Source: Mucilaginibacter sp. 44-25 (GTDB lineage: Bacteria > Bacteroidota > Bacteroidia > Sphingobacteriales > Sphingobacteriaceae). From it: a stretch of 64,000 nucleotides of DNA. This document shows positions 31,611-39,543 of this stretch, piece after piece; positions within the stretch are counted from its first letter, which is position 1; each line of letters begins with the position of its first letter. A program made the translations under genes and the position numbers. The notes beneath the pieces were generated by a model. It worked only from the letters and a program-made list of their open reading frames with translations, had not been told where the DNA came from and did not search any database. The stretch is from positions 496,001-560,000 of the forward strand of contig MKTS01000001.1 of NCBI GenBank assembly GCA_001898335.1, in the 5' to 3' direction.

Positions 31611-32103
31611 GATTATCTTGTTTTTGCCATTGCATTTTGTCAATTTCAAACTGATGTTTAAAATCATCAATTAACCGTAAATAGCTTTCTTTTGAAAACG
31701 TGTGTTTATTAATTTCAAGGAACCAATTTACATCGGTTCCTACTTTGTTAGGGTCGGGGTTGTTAGTAACATCTATTCCAATACGGTTCCAGTTTATAGA
31801 ATTACCTATGTTTTCAATTTCAGCAACGATCAGTGTGCACGAAAAATCTCGGTCATCCGGACACATTAAAATCGGGCAAATAGCTTTTGAATTTGGTTTC
31901 GGATTTATTCTTTCCCAGACAATTTTTCGTTCGTCATCATTTTCTATAGCAAATAAAAGTGTTGGGATTAGTCCTTTACAATGCAAATCCGGGTAATATC
32001 TATCAAGCATTTCGTCAAGAAACTCACCATCTATCGTAATATTTAAAAAATCATCGTAGATATCATAATCACTTTTATCCAGTCTACTTGAAATAGAGTT
32101 CAT
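31576..32103 (-). CDS. hypothetical protein, 175 aa
   Basis: The product begins MNSISSRLDKSDYDIYDDFLNITIDGEFLDEMLDRYYPDLHCKGLIPTLL. It is soluble, acidic at the N-terminus and basic at the C-terminus (QKQDNPKTTSPKSIHK). CPILMCPDDRDFSCTLIVAEIE and GIDVTNNPDPNKVGTDVNWFLEINKHTFS give it an immunity-protein-like or SMI1-like appearance, but I cannot place it. It has lower GC than its neighbours, overlaps the DUF481 gene's end and lies next to a decayed tRNA, which could indicate a recent arrival. Confidence 0.65.
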   Translation of the reverse strand: MNSISSRLDKSDYDIYDDFLNITIDGEFLDEMLDRYYPDLHCKGLIPTLLFAIENDDERKIVWERINPKPNSKAICPILMCPDDRDFSCTLIVAEIENIGNSINWNRIGIDVTNNPDPNKVGTDVNWFLEINKHTFSKESYLRLIDDFKHQFEIDKMQWQKQDNPKTTSPKSIHK

Positions 32104-32169
32104 TTATATGTGCGCTAAGCTTATGGGGCTACAAGTTAGATTTATTAAAATTAAAAGTAAAACAACAAA

Positions 32170-32191
32170 GCCCGATACTTTCGTATCAGGC
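32170..32191 (-). terminator. terminator-like hairpin after the tRNA-Leu remnant
   Basis: GCCCGATAC (32170-32178) pairs with GTATCAGGC (32183-32191) around TTTC with one mismatch. Read on the minus strand it is followed by TTTGTTGTTTT. It stands where a terminator would end the decayed tRNA. Confidence 0.55.
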
Positions 32192-32194
32192 CTC

Positions 32195-32262
32195 GTACCC
32201 AGAGCCGGAATCGAACCGACACGGTTTCCCACACTTGTGTTTGAAATCAATGCGTCTATGAA
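32195..32262 (-). pseudogene. decayed tRNA-Leu gene
   Basis: The minus strand retains the 3' half of the tRNA-Leu at 34960: variable arm GTGGGAAACCGTG, T arm TCGGTTCGATTCCGG and 3' acceptor TCTGGGTA, plus TAGACGC and TTCAAACAC of the anticodon region. The 5' acceptor strand and most of the D arm have been replaced (GCAGTATTCA), and the anticodon stem no longer pairs well. It cannot fold as a cloverleaf. Confidence 0.8.
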
Positions 32263-32286
32263 TACTGCTTTAAAAGGGGTTAAACC

Positions 32287-34728
32287 TTAATCATCATCCT
32301 CTTCTTTTTTCTTTTCTAAGATCACAAAGGCACTTCGTTTTGGGGCAGGCATTACCGAGTTTTCCCCTTTAACGTATTTCCATACCACTTCATTTAAATC
32401 AAGGTCGGGTGCCGCGTCTTCTTTAGCAAGGTTAAACAACTCTGACCGACGGCTGCTTTCATTGTTGGCTATGTTTCGCTGTTCCAGGTCAACCTCCGCT
32501 TGCTTTGCCTTATAAGGTGTGAAATCGGGTTTGGCGGTAAAACATTCAAATAAAGGCATTGCGGCGGCATCATATTGGCTCATGGGTGGCAAGCCTAAGA
32601 TCAGTTCAATAGTACGAAGAACCCCGGAGGTAGAATACATGGCGTGGATTACCGCGTTACGCTTTACATAAGGGCTTACCACATACACCGGTGAGCGGTG
32701 GGCATCAACATGGTCGGGGCCATTTTGTGCGTCATCTTCCAAAATAAACACTGCCGACTCCTTCCATATAGGGCTTTCAGACAGGTGCTGTATAAAACGG
32801 CCAACGGCAAGGTCATTATCAGCCACCGCGGCAGTAGGTGAAATGGCGCCCTTGCGTTGCCCGCTGGTATGGTCGTTACTTAAGCGTACGCTGTTAAAAC
32901 GTGGTACCGCGTTAATCCTCATCAACGAGTCGAAATCATGTTCCCATATCGCTTCGCGGGTAATATCTTTAATATTTAAATCAAATTCAGGAGATTGAAG
33001 GCAGAAATGCCCCTCCAAAGCCTTGATGTTCGCTTTGGGCTTTTTGCCACCGGCAGCAAATTCTCCGTAGGTACGGTAAGTAACACCTGCGCGTTTACAG
33101 TAATCCCATATAAAGCCATCGCGGGGGTAAGCTACTTTTCGCGTACCTTCATAATCGTAATTTCCCCCACGTCCTCCATAGCTCGTTGGCCAGTTTTTTT
33201 CTACAAAGTCTGTAGCGTAGGCTGCGGTGCTCCAGTTGTGGCCATCAGCGCTCACCTCTGCATCCACATAAAAGTTATCCATCAAGGCAAATTCGCTGGC
33301 TATGGCGTGCAGGTTTGGGGTTGTTTTTTTACCAAAGATACAAAGCGAAGTATCGCCGTTACCCTGGGGCATATCACCCAGTACCTGGTCGTAAGTGCGG
33401 TTCTCCTTGATGATATAGAAAACATATTTAATAGGCGATTTTTCGCCTACAATACGTGGTATAGGGTTGCCCGCTTCACCCGGCGCAACAGCCGTTTTCT
33501 GATCGGTAAAAGCTGTATTAGCATACACCTGCCTGGTGTAGGCTTTTAACTTTAATTCATCCGGCTCGTCAATAAATGATAAGGTACCTTTAAATAAACC
33601 GCCAATGTATTGCTCCCGGCTATTAATGGCACCACGCTGGTAACCGCTGTTATCTGTTTTAAGCAGGGGCTGAGGGCCTTTAGGGTTAGGCATTGAGCTA
33701 AAGCCTTTGCCATTGCTCACCAATATTTTATGGCCGAGTACTTTTACATTGGTTGGATACCAGCCCACCGGAATAAAGCCAAGGCTACGACTGCTGCCCG
33801 GTTTAGATACATCGAAAACAGCCAGGCAATTGTTATCGGCATTGGCTATATACAGGGTTTTCTCATTGGAGGATAACGCGAAGCCATTGGTGGTAGAACC
33901 GGTTAATTTGGTTGGATAAAGCGCGGTTGATACGGTTTCGAGTATTTTGTGATTGGCGGTATTAATGATGCTTACCGAATTATCATTAGCGTTGGCTACA
34001 AATAATAATGTGCCTTTTTTGTTAAGCAATAATTCGTTAGGGTGGCTGCCCGTATAAATTTTGGTCAGCTTTTTAGTGGCTATATCAAACATTGCCACCT
34101 TATCATCGCCCCAAAGAGAAATGTAAAGCGTTTTTTCATCAGGTGACAGTATACAACTGTAGGCTTCGGCCCCGAGTTTCAGTTTATCAGCAATGGTTTT
34201 TTTTACCGGATCGATAATGTATAAGGCACTATCTTCTTTGGTTACCGTGTACAGGCGCGTATTACTCTTATTAACTGCTAAACCTGTAGGGCATATCTTA
34301 TTTTTTGGCCATGCTTCCCCTAATTTAATCGTATCAGGCAAATTCAGTTTATCATTGGCTATACCAAATTTTAGAATAACGTTGTCGTTACCGCCGGATG
34401 CATAAAGCGTATGTTCATCATGGCTAAATGCAATACCATACCATGATTTACCAAGTACCTTACTGTCAAACTGCTTTTGATGTTTCGGATCGATCAGTTG
34501 TAATGACTGCGTGCTTTGGCCATTGTTTGTTACCGCCAGATAACGCCCTGATGATGATAACTGTATGTTTAGCGGCAGATCGCCAAGTGGCAGCGACGTG
34601 CCCGCGGGGCTGAGTTTCCAACCATTAGGAAGCAGCACCTGCCCGGTGTTTTCGATCTTGCCGGGTGTTTGTGCCCAAATAGTAGTTATTGCTAAAGCAG
34701 CAATGCAGGTAAATAAAATACGTTTCAT
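32287..34728 (-). CDS. beta-propeller (YVTN/YncE-like) and phosphoesterase fusion protein
   Basis: The 813-residue secreted protein has a signal peptide (MKRILFTCIAALAITTIWAQ). A seven-bladed-propeller-like N-terminal half (about residues 50-370) contains repeats such as VNKSNTRLYTVTKEDSALYIIDP, LSPDEKTLYISLWGDDKVAMFD and LSSNEKTLYIANADNNCLAVFD. A phosphoesterase domain follows from about residue 425 (YVFYIIKENRTYDQVLGDM, NFYVDAEVSADGHNWSTAAYATDF, FILEDDAQNGPDHVDAHRSPVYVVSPYV), related to alkaline phosphatase and phospholipase C superfamily enzymes. The Asp/His set in the last motif looks complete. It probably works in the periplasm. Substrate unknown. Confidence 0.9.
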   Translation of the reverse strand: MKRILFTCIAALAITTIWAQTPGKIENTGQVLLPNGWKLSPAGTSLPLGDLPLNIQLSSSGRYLAVTNNGQSTQSLQLIDPKHQKQFDSKVLGKSWYGIAFSHDEHTLYASGGNDNVILKFGIANDKLNLPDTIKLGEAWPKNKICPTGLAVNKSNTRLYTVTKEDSALYIIDPVKKTIADKLKLGAEAYSCILSPDEKTLYISLWGDDKVAMFDIATKKLTKIYTGSHPNELLLNKKGTLLFVANANDNSVSIINTANHKILETVSTALYPTKLTGSTTNGFALSSNEKTLYIANADNNCLAVFDVSKPGSSRSLGFIPVGWYPTNVKVLGHKILVSNGKGFSSMPNPKGPQPLLKTDNSGYQRGAINSREQYIGGLFKGTLSFIDEPDELKLKAYTRQVYANTAFTDQKTAVAPGEAGNPIPRIVGEKSPIKYVFYIIKENRTYDQVLGDMPQGNGDTSLCIFGKKTTPNLHAIASEFALMDNFYVDAEVSADGHNWSTAAYATDFVEKNWPTSYGGRGGNYDYEGTRKVAYPRDGFIWDYCKRAGVTYRTYGEFAAGGKKPKANIKALEGHFCLQSPEFDLNIKDITREAIWEHDFDSLMRINAVPRFNSVRLSNDHTSGQRKGAISPTAAVADNDLAVGRFIQHLSESPIWKESAVFILEDDAQNGPDHVDAHRSPVYVVSPYVKRNAVIHAMYSTSGVLRTIELILGLPPMSQYDAAAMPLFECFTAKPDFTPYKAKQAEVDLEQRNIANNESSRRSELFNLAKEDAAPDLDLNEVVWKYVKGENSVMPAPKRSAFVILEKKKEEDDD

Positions 34729-34927
34729 AATAAAGTATTATCGTTCAAATTTAGTGCATTGCTTTGGCTGATTTGCCGGCATAACAAAAGCTTAACAATA
34801 AGTTATTTAATGTTTAGCCTGAGTGTAAATTTAAAGGTCGGGATAGGTGTAGATATATACGAAATGCGTCAAAAAAAAAATAACTAAATACAAGATAAAT
34901 GCTTTTTGAGATTTTCAGGACATAAAA

Positions 34928-34957
34928 AAACCGAAGTAACTGTTGTTACTTCGGTTT
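34928..34957 (-). terminator. Rho-independent terminator of tRNA-Leu(CAA)
   Basis: AAACCGAAGTAAC (34928-34940) pairs perfectly with GTTACTTCGGTTT (34945-34957) around TGTT. On the minus strand it is followed by a long T run and lies two bases after the tRNA. Confidence 0.92.
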
Positions 34958-34959
34958 CG

Positions 34960-35039
34960 TACCCAGAGCCGGAGTCGAACCGGCACGGTTTCCCACAGGT
35001 GTTTGAGACCAGCGCGTCTACCAATTCCGCCATCTGGGC
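34960..35039 (-). tRNA. tRNA-Leu (anticodon CAA)
   Basis: The minus strand folds as a class II tRNA. The acceptor strands are GCCCAGA and TCTGGGT, the D arm contains AATTGGTAGACGC, the anticodon loop CTCAAAC gives CAA, there is a long variable arm, and the T loop is GGTTCGACTCC. It reads UUG codons. Two details are unusual: a G-U at the first acceptor pair and a T-T mismatch in the anticodon stem (CTGGT against ACCTG). CCA is not encoded. The gene lies between a good promoter and a terminator. Confidence 0.93.
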
Positions 35040-35058
35040 ATTTGCTAAGCATGTTTGC

Positions 35059-35586
35059 TTATAAGCGGGCTGCAAATGTATTTAAACTCTCTTTAATTCG
35101 CAAAAGATATTTTTGTCTGTAGTAAATATTTGCAATATCGTTCAACCGGCTTTCTTTGGCGGTATCGTTTAAAGTGCCGTAATCGCGGGTAAGGCTGTTC
35201 AGTTCCTGATTCATATCACTCTCAATGGCAGCAACTTCCGCGCTGATCTCACCAAATTGTTCGGCATTTTCAATTTCCATCAGGCGCTCGTTAATGTCCA
35301 TCATTTCCATTAAAAAATCTGCAGGTAATTGTGGTTTCGCACCCTCGCTAACCAGGTCATGGAGCTTTAAAACATACTCAAGAACCTTATTGGGGTCGCT
35401 TAAAGTTTGGTAAGCTTTGTTATTGAGTGTAGATAGCTCCAATATTTCCTGTTGCTTTTCGTCGTCGGCATTGGCATGGAAATCCGGGTGGAACTGCTTG
35501 CTTAATGCGTAAAACTGTTTTTTTATATGGGCGGCATCCGGGTGAAAGCTCTCCGGTATGTCGTAAAATTCAAAATAATTCATCAT
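35059..35586 (-). CDS. hscB: Fe-S cluster co-chaperone HscB
   Basis: The 175-residue protein begins MMNYFEFYDIPESFHPDAAHIKKQFYALSKQFHPDFHANADDE. This J domain has the HPD tripeptide that stimulates Hsp70. The C-terminal helical domain (QLPADFLMEMMDINERLMEIENAE) is the part of HscB that binds the scaffold IscU. Length is as usual for the family. The second ATG (35583) is equally possible as a start. There are no other isc/suf genes beside it. The promoter of tRNA-Leu(CAA) overlaps its 3' end. Confidence 0.92.
   Translation of the reverse strand: MMNYFEFYDIPESFHPDAAHIKKQFYALSKQFHPDFHANADDEKQQEILELSTLNNKAYQTLSDPNKVLEYVLKLHDLVSEGAKPQLPADFLMEMMDINERLMEIENAEQFGEISAEVAAIESDMNQELNSLTRDYGTLNDTAKESRLNDIANIYYRQKYLLRIKESLNTFAARL
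35073..35105 (-). promoter_or_regulatory. promoter of tRNA-Leu(CAA)
   Basis: On the minus strand TTTTG (35105-35101), a 20-base spacer and TACATTTG (35080-35073) match the Bacteroidetes consensus perfectly. It lies inside the last codons of hscB and would start transcription about 27 bases before the tRNA. Confidence 0.8.
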
Positions 35587-35630
35587 CGCAAAACTACTAA
35601 TTTTACTGCTGTAGAAATCAAGCTAAAAAT

Positions 35631-36434
35631 ATGCCGCTATTTGTTGATCAGATGAACCGTACCGTGGAGATACTTCATAGGCCCAAACGCATTATCTCGC
35701 TGGTACCTTCACAAACGGAATTGTTGTTTGATCTCGGCCTGGCAGATAGGGTAGTGGGCATCACTAAATTCTGCATCCACCCGGCAGAGCAGGTAAAACA
35801 GGTATTAAAAGTCGGCGGTACCAAGCAACTGAACATAGAGGTGATCCATTCGTTAAAGCCTGATCTGATCATCGCCAACAAGGAAGAGAACGAACAAAGC
35901 CAGATAGAAGCTTTGATGCAATATTGCCCTGTTTGGATAAGTGATATAAACGACCTGGATTCGGCGCTGGATATGATAGAGCGTGTAGGGCAGATAACAT
36001 TTGCAACTGATAATGCCAGGCAAATTGTAAGCGACATCAGATCGGGTTTTGAAGTAATTGATGAAGTTCAGAACAACATCAGCTGCGTTTACCTGATATG
36101 GAAGAACCCTTATATGGCCGCCGGGGCAGATACCTTTATCAACGATATGCTGCAACGCTGCGGCTTTAATAATCTGGTGAAAGAAGGCAGATATCCTTTA
36201 TTGACAGATGATGAACTGAAAAAATTGAACCCTGATATTTTGCTGCTCTCCTCAGAGCCTTATCCATTTGCCGAAAAGCACATACAAGAGTTTAAAAAGC
36301 TGTTGCCGAATACGCGGATAAGCCTGGTTGATGGCGAACTTTTCTCTTGGTATGGTAGTCGTTTACTATACTCGCCGTCGTACTTTATCAGCCTGATGAA
36401 AAAATTACTGCCAAATAATGAGGTAGATACATAA
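35631..36434 (+). CDS. BtuF-like helical backbone metal/cofactor-binding protein
   Basis: The 267-residue protein has the periplasmic-binding-protein fold of the BtuF/FhuD class. It has RIISLVPSQTELLFDLGLADRVVGITKFCIHP, VKQVLKVGGTKQLNIEVIHSLKPDLIIANKEENEQSQIEAL, and a C-terminal LNPDILLLSSEPYPFAEKHI. These bind cobalamin or chelated iron. Unlike most members it starts MPLFVDQMNRTVEILHRPKR with no signal peptide, so as annotated it would stay in the cytoplasm. No permease or ATPase gene is adjacent. It diverges from hscB, 44 bases away. Confidence 0.85.
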   Translation: MPLFVDQMNRTVEILHRPKRIISLVPSQTELLFDLGLADRVVGITKFCIHPAEQVKQVLKVGGTKQLNIEVIHSLKPDLIIANKEENEQSQIEALMQYCPVWISDINDLDSALDMIERVGQITFATDNARQIVSDIRSGFEVIDEVQNNISCVYLIWKNPYMAAGADTFINDMLQRCGFNNLVKEGRYPLLTDDELKKLNPDILLLSSEPYPFAEKHIQEFKKLLPNTRISLVDGELFSWYGSRLLYSPSYFISLMKKLLPNNEVDT

Positions 36435-36472
36435 AATTAGAGCTTTTGATTTTATAGTTTATATATAAACGC

Positions 36473-36480
36473 TATCTTTG
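36473..36480 (+). promoter_or_regulatory. -7 box of tRNA-Leu(UAG)
   Basis: TATCTTTG is a perfect -7 element 20 bases before the tRNA. A 14-base palindrome GTTTATATATAAAC (36457-36470) lies directly upstream, where the spacer would be, and TTTTG is at 36444-36448, a longer gap than usual. Confidence 0.6.
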
Positions 36481-36500
36481 CGGTCTCTTAAAAACCAAAC

Positions 36501-36582
36501 GCGGAAGTGGCGTAATTGGTAGCCGCACCAGACTTAGGATCTGGCGCCGCGAGGCGTGGGGGTTCGAGTCCCTTCTTCCGCA
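36501..36582 (+). tRNA. tRNA-Leu (anticodon UAG)
   Basis: The acceptor strands GCGGAAG and CTTCCGC pair perfectly. The anticodon stem CCAGA/TCTGG encloses CTTAGGA with anticodon TAG. There is a long variable arm (GCGCCGCGAGGCGT) and a T loop GGTTCGAGTCC. It is a class II tRNA reading CUA and, through wobble, other CUN codons. CCA is not encoded. Confidence 0.95.
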
Positions 36583-36592
36583 CTGTAATTTT

Positions 36593-36624
36593 AAAGCCCT
36601 GATAGCAATATCGGGGCTTTTTTT
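36593..36624 (+). terminator. Rho-independent terminator after tRNA-Leu(UAG)
   Basis: AAAGCCCTGATA (36593-36604) pairs with TATCGGGGCTTT (36609-36620) with one G-U, loop GCAA and a T run. The convergent gene ends nine bases beyond. Confidence 0.9.
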
Positions 36625-36632
36625 GTTAAGGG

Positions 36633-37727
36633 TCAGGCAGCGTCAAAGGTTGCGCTAAACATTTCCTTAAGAGCCTCAACTTTATTTGTTAATTGATTTA
36701 TTACAGTATCCGGCTTTAACTCATCTGATTTAAAGCCGAATCGGTTATACTGACAATTAAAGCAATAATTTGAAGGCATGTCATTTGATTTACCACACTG
36801 ACAAATCCAAACATCTTTTTCATTTGAAGATAAGAATCCCTTTTTAGTAGATATGGAAGATAAGTCGGAAAAGGAAGTTTTAATCTTTTCAATTGCTTTG
36901 GTCAATACTTCGATATCGTTGATAACGTAAATAGGCTGGTCATATCTTAGGATGTTCAATGCAATCTTTCTTATAGAAAGTTTTGTAGAATTCAATAACA
37001 ACAAGCATTGCTTTACATCAACCAAATCAAACTCTCTTATCAGAGATAAAACTTCATTTGTAACTTTCGCATTGGTTTCTCCATCAAATGTTTGATAAAG
37101 AAGAGGTATAGCGACAGCCGGATTTATTGCAGCGAAATATTCAAGGAGCAATTTTTTAGCATGGGTTTGATTTTCATCGTAAAAATCCAGTTTTGCAAGT
37201 TCAATAAACTTGGAAAGAAACAGTGAAGCAAATTCTTCGTTTTTATTTTCAAGTATGAGCTCTATCGATTGAATTGTGAACTTAAATTCATCTCTTTTGT
37301 AATCTTTCAAAAGTTTCACCAACTGAGTTTTGTCGTTTACTGAAGTTTTATCCAATTCTTTGGAGGATAGCATTGGTTGTTTTGAATAAGATAAGCTTCT
37401 GATGATTGCAGCTGTGCCGTATGCTGATAGCATAAACATTTGCATGTTTTTACCACTTATTTGTTGAGAATTGACTCTTAATCCAATGACACAATTAGCT
37501 CCAAGTTCTGAGGCCTTAGATTTCAGAATTACGAGCGCATTTTCATTCATCATCTGTAGCTTTTTTTCATAGCTTGATGATCGCCCGCCGAAGAAATCAG
37601 TTATTGAAGCGTTAAAATCGCTAAATACATTGGTGCCAATCACGACGCTGGCGAAAATTGGCTTAATATAAGTTTCGATTTCGAATCCTGATACTGATTC
37701 TGTAGTCGTAATTAATATTTTACTCAT
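36633..37727 (-). CDS. YbjQ/UPF0145-type domain protein with C-terminal zinc ribbon
   Basis: The 364-residue product has three parts. Residues about 1-110 resemble the YbjQ heavy-metal-binding domain (ILITTTESVSGFEIETYIKPIFASVVIGTNVFSD, ALVILKSKASELGANCVIGLRVN). Residues about 130-290 form a helical, HEAT-like region (LLYQTFDGETNAKVTNEVLSLI, LLLLNSTKLSIRKIALNILRY). Residues about 305-330 form a small zinc ribbon with CxC and CxxC (WICQCGKSNDMPSNYCFNCQ), as in RanBP2 or zinc-ribbon modules. There is no signal peptide, so it is cytoplasmic. The combination is unusual and the function unknown. It stands alone, downstream of a tRNA. Confidence 0.75.
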   Translation of the reverse strand: MSKILITTTESVSGFEIETYIKPIFASVVIGTNVFSDFNASITDFFGGRSSSYEKKLQMMNENALVILKSKASELGANCVIGLRVNSQQISGKNMQMFMLSAYGTAAIIRSLSYSKQPMLSSKELDKTSVNDKTQLVKLLKDYKRDEFKFTIQSIELILENKNEEFASLFLSKFIELAKLDFYDENQTHAKKLLLEYFAAINPAVAIPLLYQTFDGETNAKVTNEVLSLIREFDLVDVKQCLLLLNSTKLSIRKIALNILRYDQPIYVINDIEVLTKAIEKIKTSFSDLSSISTKKGFLSSNEKDVWICQCGKSNDMPSNYCFNCQYNRFGFKSDELKPDTVINQLTNKVEALKEMFSATFDAA

Positions 37728-37847
37728 GTAAATAAGGTTTAAGCCAAATTAGTAATTTATATGGAGAGAAACCATTAAAATTCCAAGTTATGAAACATTG
37801 TGACTTAAGATCAAAGTAAATAACCGATTTTCTTACCTTTACCCCCC

Positions 37848-38318
37848 ATGATCGAAATCTTCACAGATGGTGCTTCAAGTGGCAATCCCGGTCCGGGGGG
37901 GTATGGTGTTATTTTGCGTTCGGGGCAGCATTACAAGGAGCTATCGGCAGGTTTCCGTAAAACTACCAATAACCGTATGGAGTTGTTAGCTGTTATTACG
38001 GCTTTGGAAGCATTAAAGTCCCCTAATCAAAACGTCACTGTTTATTCCGACTCTAAGTACGTGATAGACGCCATTGAGAAACGCTGGGTAAACGGGTGGG
38101 TTGCCAAAGGATTTGCCGGCAAAAAAAACAAAGATCTTTGGATGCGGTATCTTAACATCGCTAAATTGCACAAAGTAAAGTTTGTTTGGGTACGCGGCCA
38201 CAACGGCCATCCCGAAAACGAACGTTGCGACCAGCTCGCGGTAGCTGCAGCAAAACAGAAAGACCTACTGATCGACTCGGTTTTTGAAATGGAGGCAACT
38301 AACGGGTATCAATCATAA
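37848..38318 (+). CDS. rnhA: ribonuclease HI
   Basis: The 156-residue enzyme begins MIEIFTDGASSGNPGPGGYGVIL with the first catalytic Asp. TNNRMELLAVITALEAL gives the Glu, VYSDSKYVIDAI the second Asp, and WVRGHNGHPENERCDQLA the His and last Asp. Basic-protrusion residues (WVNGWVAKGFAGKKNKDLW) are present. It degrades RNA in RNA-DNA hybrids. TACCTTTA ends six bases before the ATG, so if that is the promoter the message has almost no leader. Confidence 0.95.
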   Translation: MIEIFTDGASSGNPGPGGYGVILRSGQHYKELSAGFRKTTNNRMELLAVITALEALKSPNQNVTVYSDSKYVIDAIEKRWVNGWVAKGFAGKKNKDLWMRYLNIAKLHKVKFVWVRGHNGHPENERCDQLAVAAAKQKDLLIDSVFEMEATNGYQS

Positions 38319-38347
38319 AACCGACAACTGTAAGCTTTTAACTGCAA

Positions 38348-38842
38348 TTATCGCCCTCCCAATTCTATTACTTCCAGGTCGTGTATTTTATCAGCAGTAA
38401 TAGTAAAGCGCATTAATGTACGCACTTTATGCCAGCCATGTTTACCAGCCGCGCCGGGGTTAAGATGCAGGCAATTTATCTTTTTGTCGTAAATAGCTTT
38501 AAGGATGTGTGAATGCCCTGCAATAAAAAGCTGTGGTGGACTGTTGTAAATCTCCGGCTTTACCAGCGGACTATACCTGTCGGGGTAACCGCCAATGTGC
38601 GTCATCCATACATCCATCTCTTCACATTTAAAACGTAAATGTTCGGGATAAACGCTACGGATATCTGCACCATCAATATTACCGTAAACACCGCGTGTAG
38701 GTTTAAACGCGGCAAGCTGGTCTGCAAGCTCGAGGGTGCCAAAATCGCCGGCATGCCATATCTCATCACATTTATCAAAATGCTTAAAAACAGCATCATC
38801 AAGATAGCTGTGTGTATCGGATATAAGGCCTATGCGGATCAT
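38348..38842 (-). CDS. YfcE/MJ0936-type metallophosphoesterase
   Basis: The 164-residue protein shows the metal-binding set of small calcineurin-like phosphodiesterases: IGLISDTHSYLDD, IWHAGDFG, VYGNIDGADI, WMTHIGGYP and FIAGHSHILK. Family members hydrolyse phosphodiester model substrates; natural substrates are rarely known. It begins two bases after the end of the upstream methyltransferase gene, and the two should be co-transcribed together with the glycosyltransferase before them. Confidence 0.9.
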   Translation of the reverse strand: MIRIGLISDTHSYLDDAVFKHFDKCDEIWHAGDFGTLELADQLAAFKPTRGVYGNIDGADIRSVYPEHLRFKCEEMDVWMTHIGGYPDRYSPLVKPEIYNSPPQLFIAGHSHILKAIYDKKINCLHLNPGAAGKHGWHKVRTLMRFTITADKIHDLEVIELGGR

Positions 38843-38844
38843 GC

Positions 38845-39543
38845 TTAAAATATCGTTAAAAAATCCTTTAAAAGCGAGGAGTACTGTGTTGTATAAACTT
38901 TCGGTGCTTCATAAATTACTACGTCAGTTACACTGATAGTTTCATCAGCTTTACCAAAAGTTATTACCTCGCGGTAAGGTATGTCGGCCGCAAATGATCT
39001 GATAGTGATAATGCCTTGTAAATGCAATGATTTTGAGGCTAAAAATCCTTTCACTAAATCAGCCGTTGCTACAGGTAATATCAATTGGCATATACCTTCA
39101 GCACTTAAATTTTCAGCGGCGAAATGCACTAATCGTTCAAAAAAAGAGCTATCCGTATGGCGTGCAAGTGTTTTATTCTCTTTTGCTGATGTTAGGGAAT
39201 CAATAAAGAATGGCGGGTTAGAAACTATAAGGTCGTATTTTTTGCGCTCAAGGTTGGCGAAGTCGCCCTTAAAAATTCTTAGGCGTTCGGCAAATTTTGA
39301 GTTGGCGAAGTTTTTTGCAGCGGTATAAGCAGCAGTGTCATCTATTTCAACCGCATCTACATCAGCCTGCGGAAACCGCTGTGCAAGCATCATTGCCATA
39401 ACACCGGTACCTGCGCCTATATCCAGTATTCGTCTGGCTGTAGTACCGTTGGCTAAGGCACCGAGCAAAACGCCATCGGTATTCACCTTCATGGCGCAGC
39501 CAGTTTGGTCAACATCAAACTGCTTGAACTTAAAAATGCTCAT
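38845..39543 (-). CDS. trmN6: tRNA1(Val) (adenine-37-N6)-methyltransferase
   Basis: The 232-residue enzyme begins FKFKQFDVDQTGCAMKVNTDGVLLGALAN, the TrmN6/YfiC signature. It has the SAM motif ILDIGAGTGVMAMMLAQRF and the catalytic NPPF motif in YDLIVSNPPFFIDSL. It methylates adenine 37 of tRNA-Val. It forms a run with the glycosyltransferase upstream (stop and start adjacent) and the phosphoesterase downstream. Confidence 0.93.
   Translation of the reverse strand: MSIFKFKQFDVDQTGCAMKVNTDGVLLGALANGTTARRILDIGAGTGVMAMMLAQRFPQADVDAVEIDDTAAYTAAKNFANSKFAERLRIFKGDFANLERKKYDLIVSNPPFFIDSLTSAKENKTLARHTDSSFFERLVHFAAENLSAEGICQLILPVATADLVKGFLASKSLHLQGIITIRSFAADIPYREVITFGKADETISVTDVVIYEAPKVYTTQYSSLLKDFLTIF

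Noticed and set aside
34884..35075. 63-codon minus-strand ORF
   Set aside because: It reads straight through tRNA-Leu(CAA) and its terminator; the peptide is an artefact.
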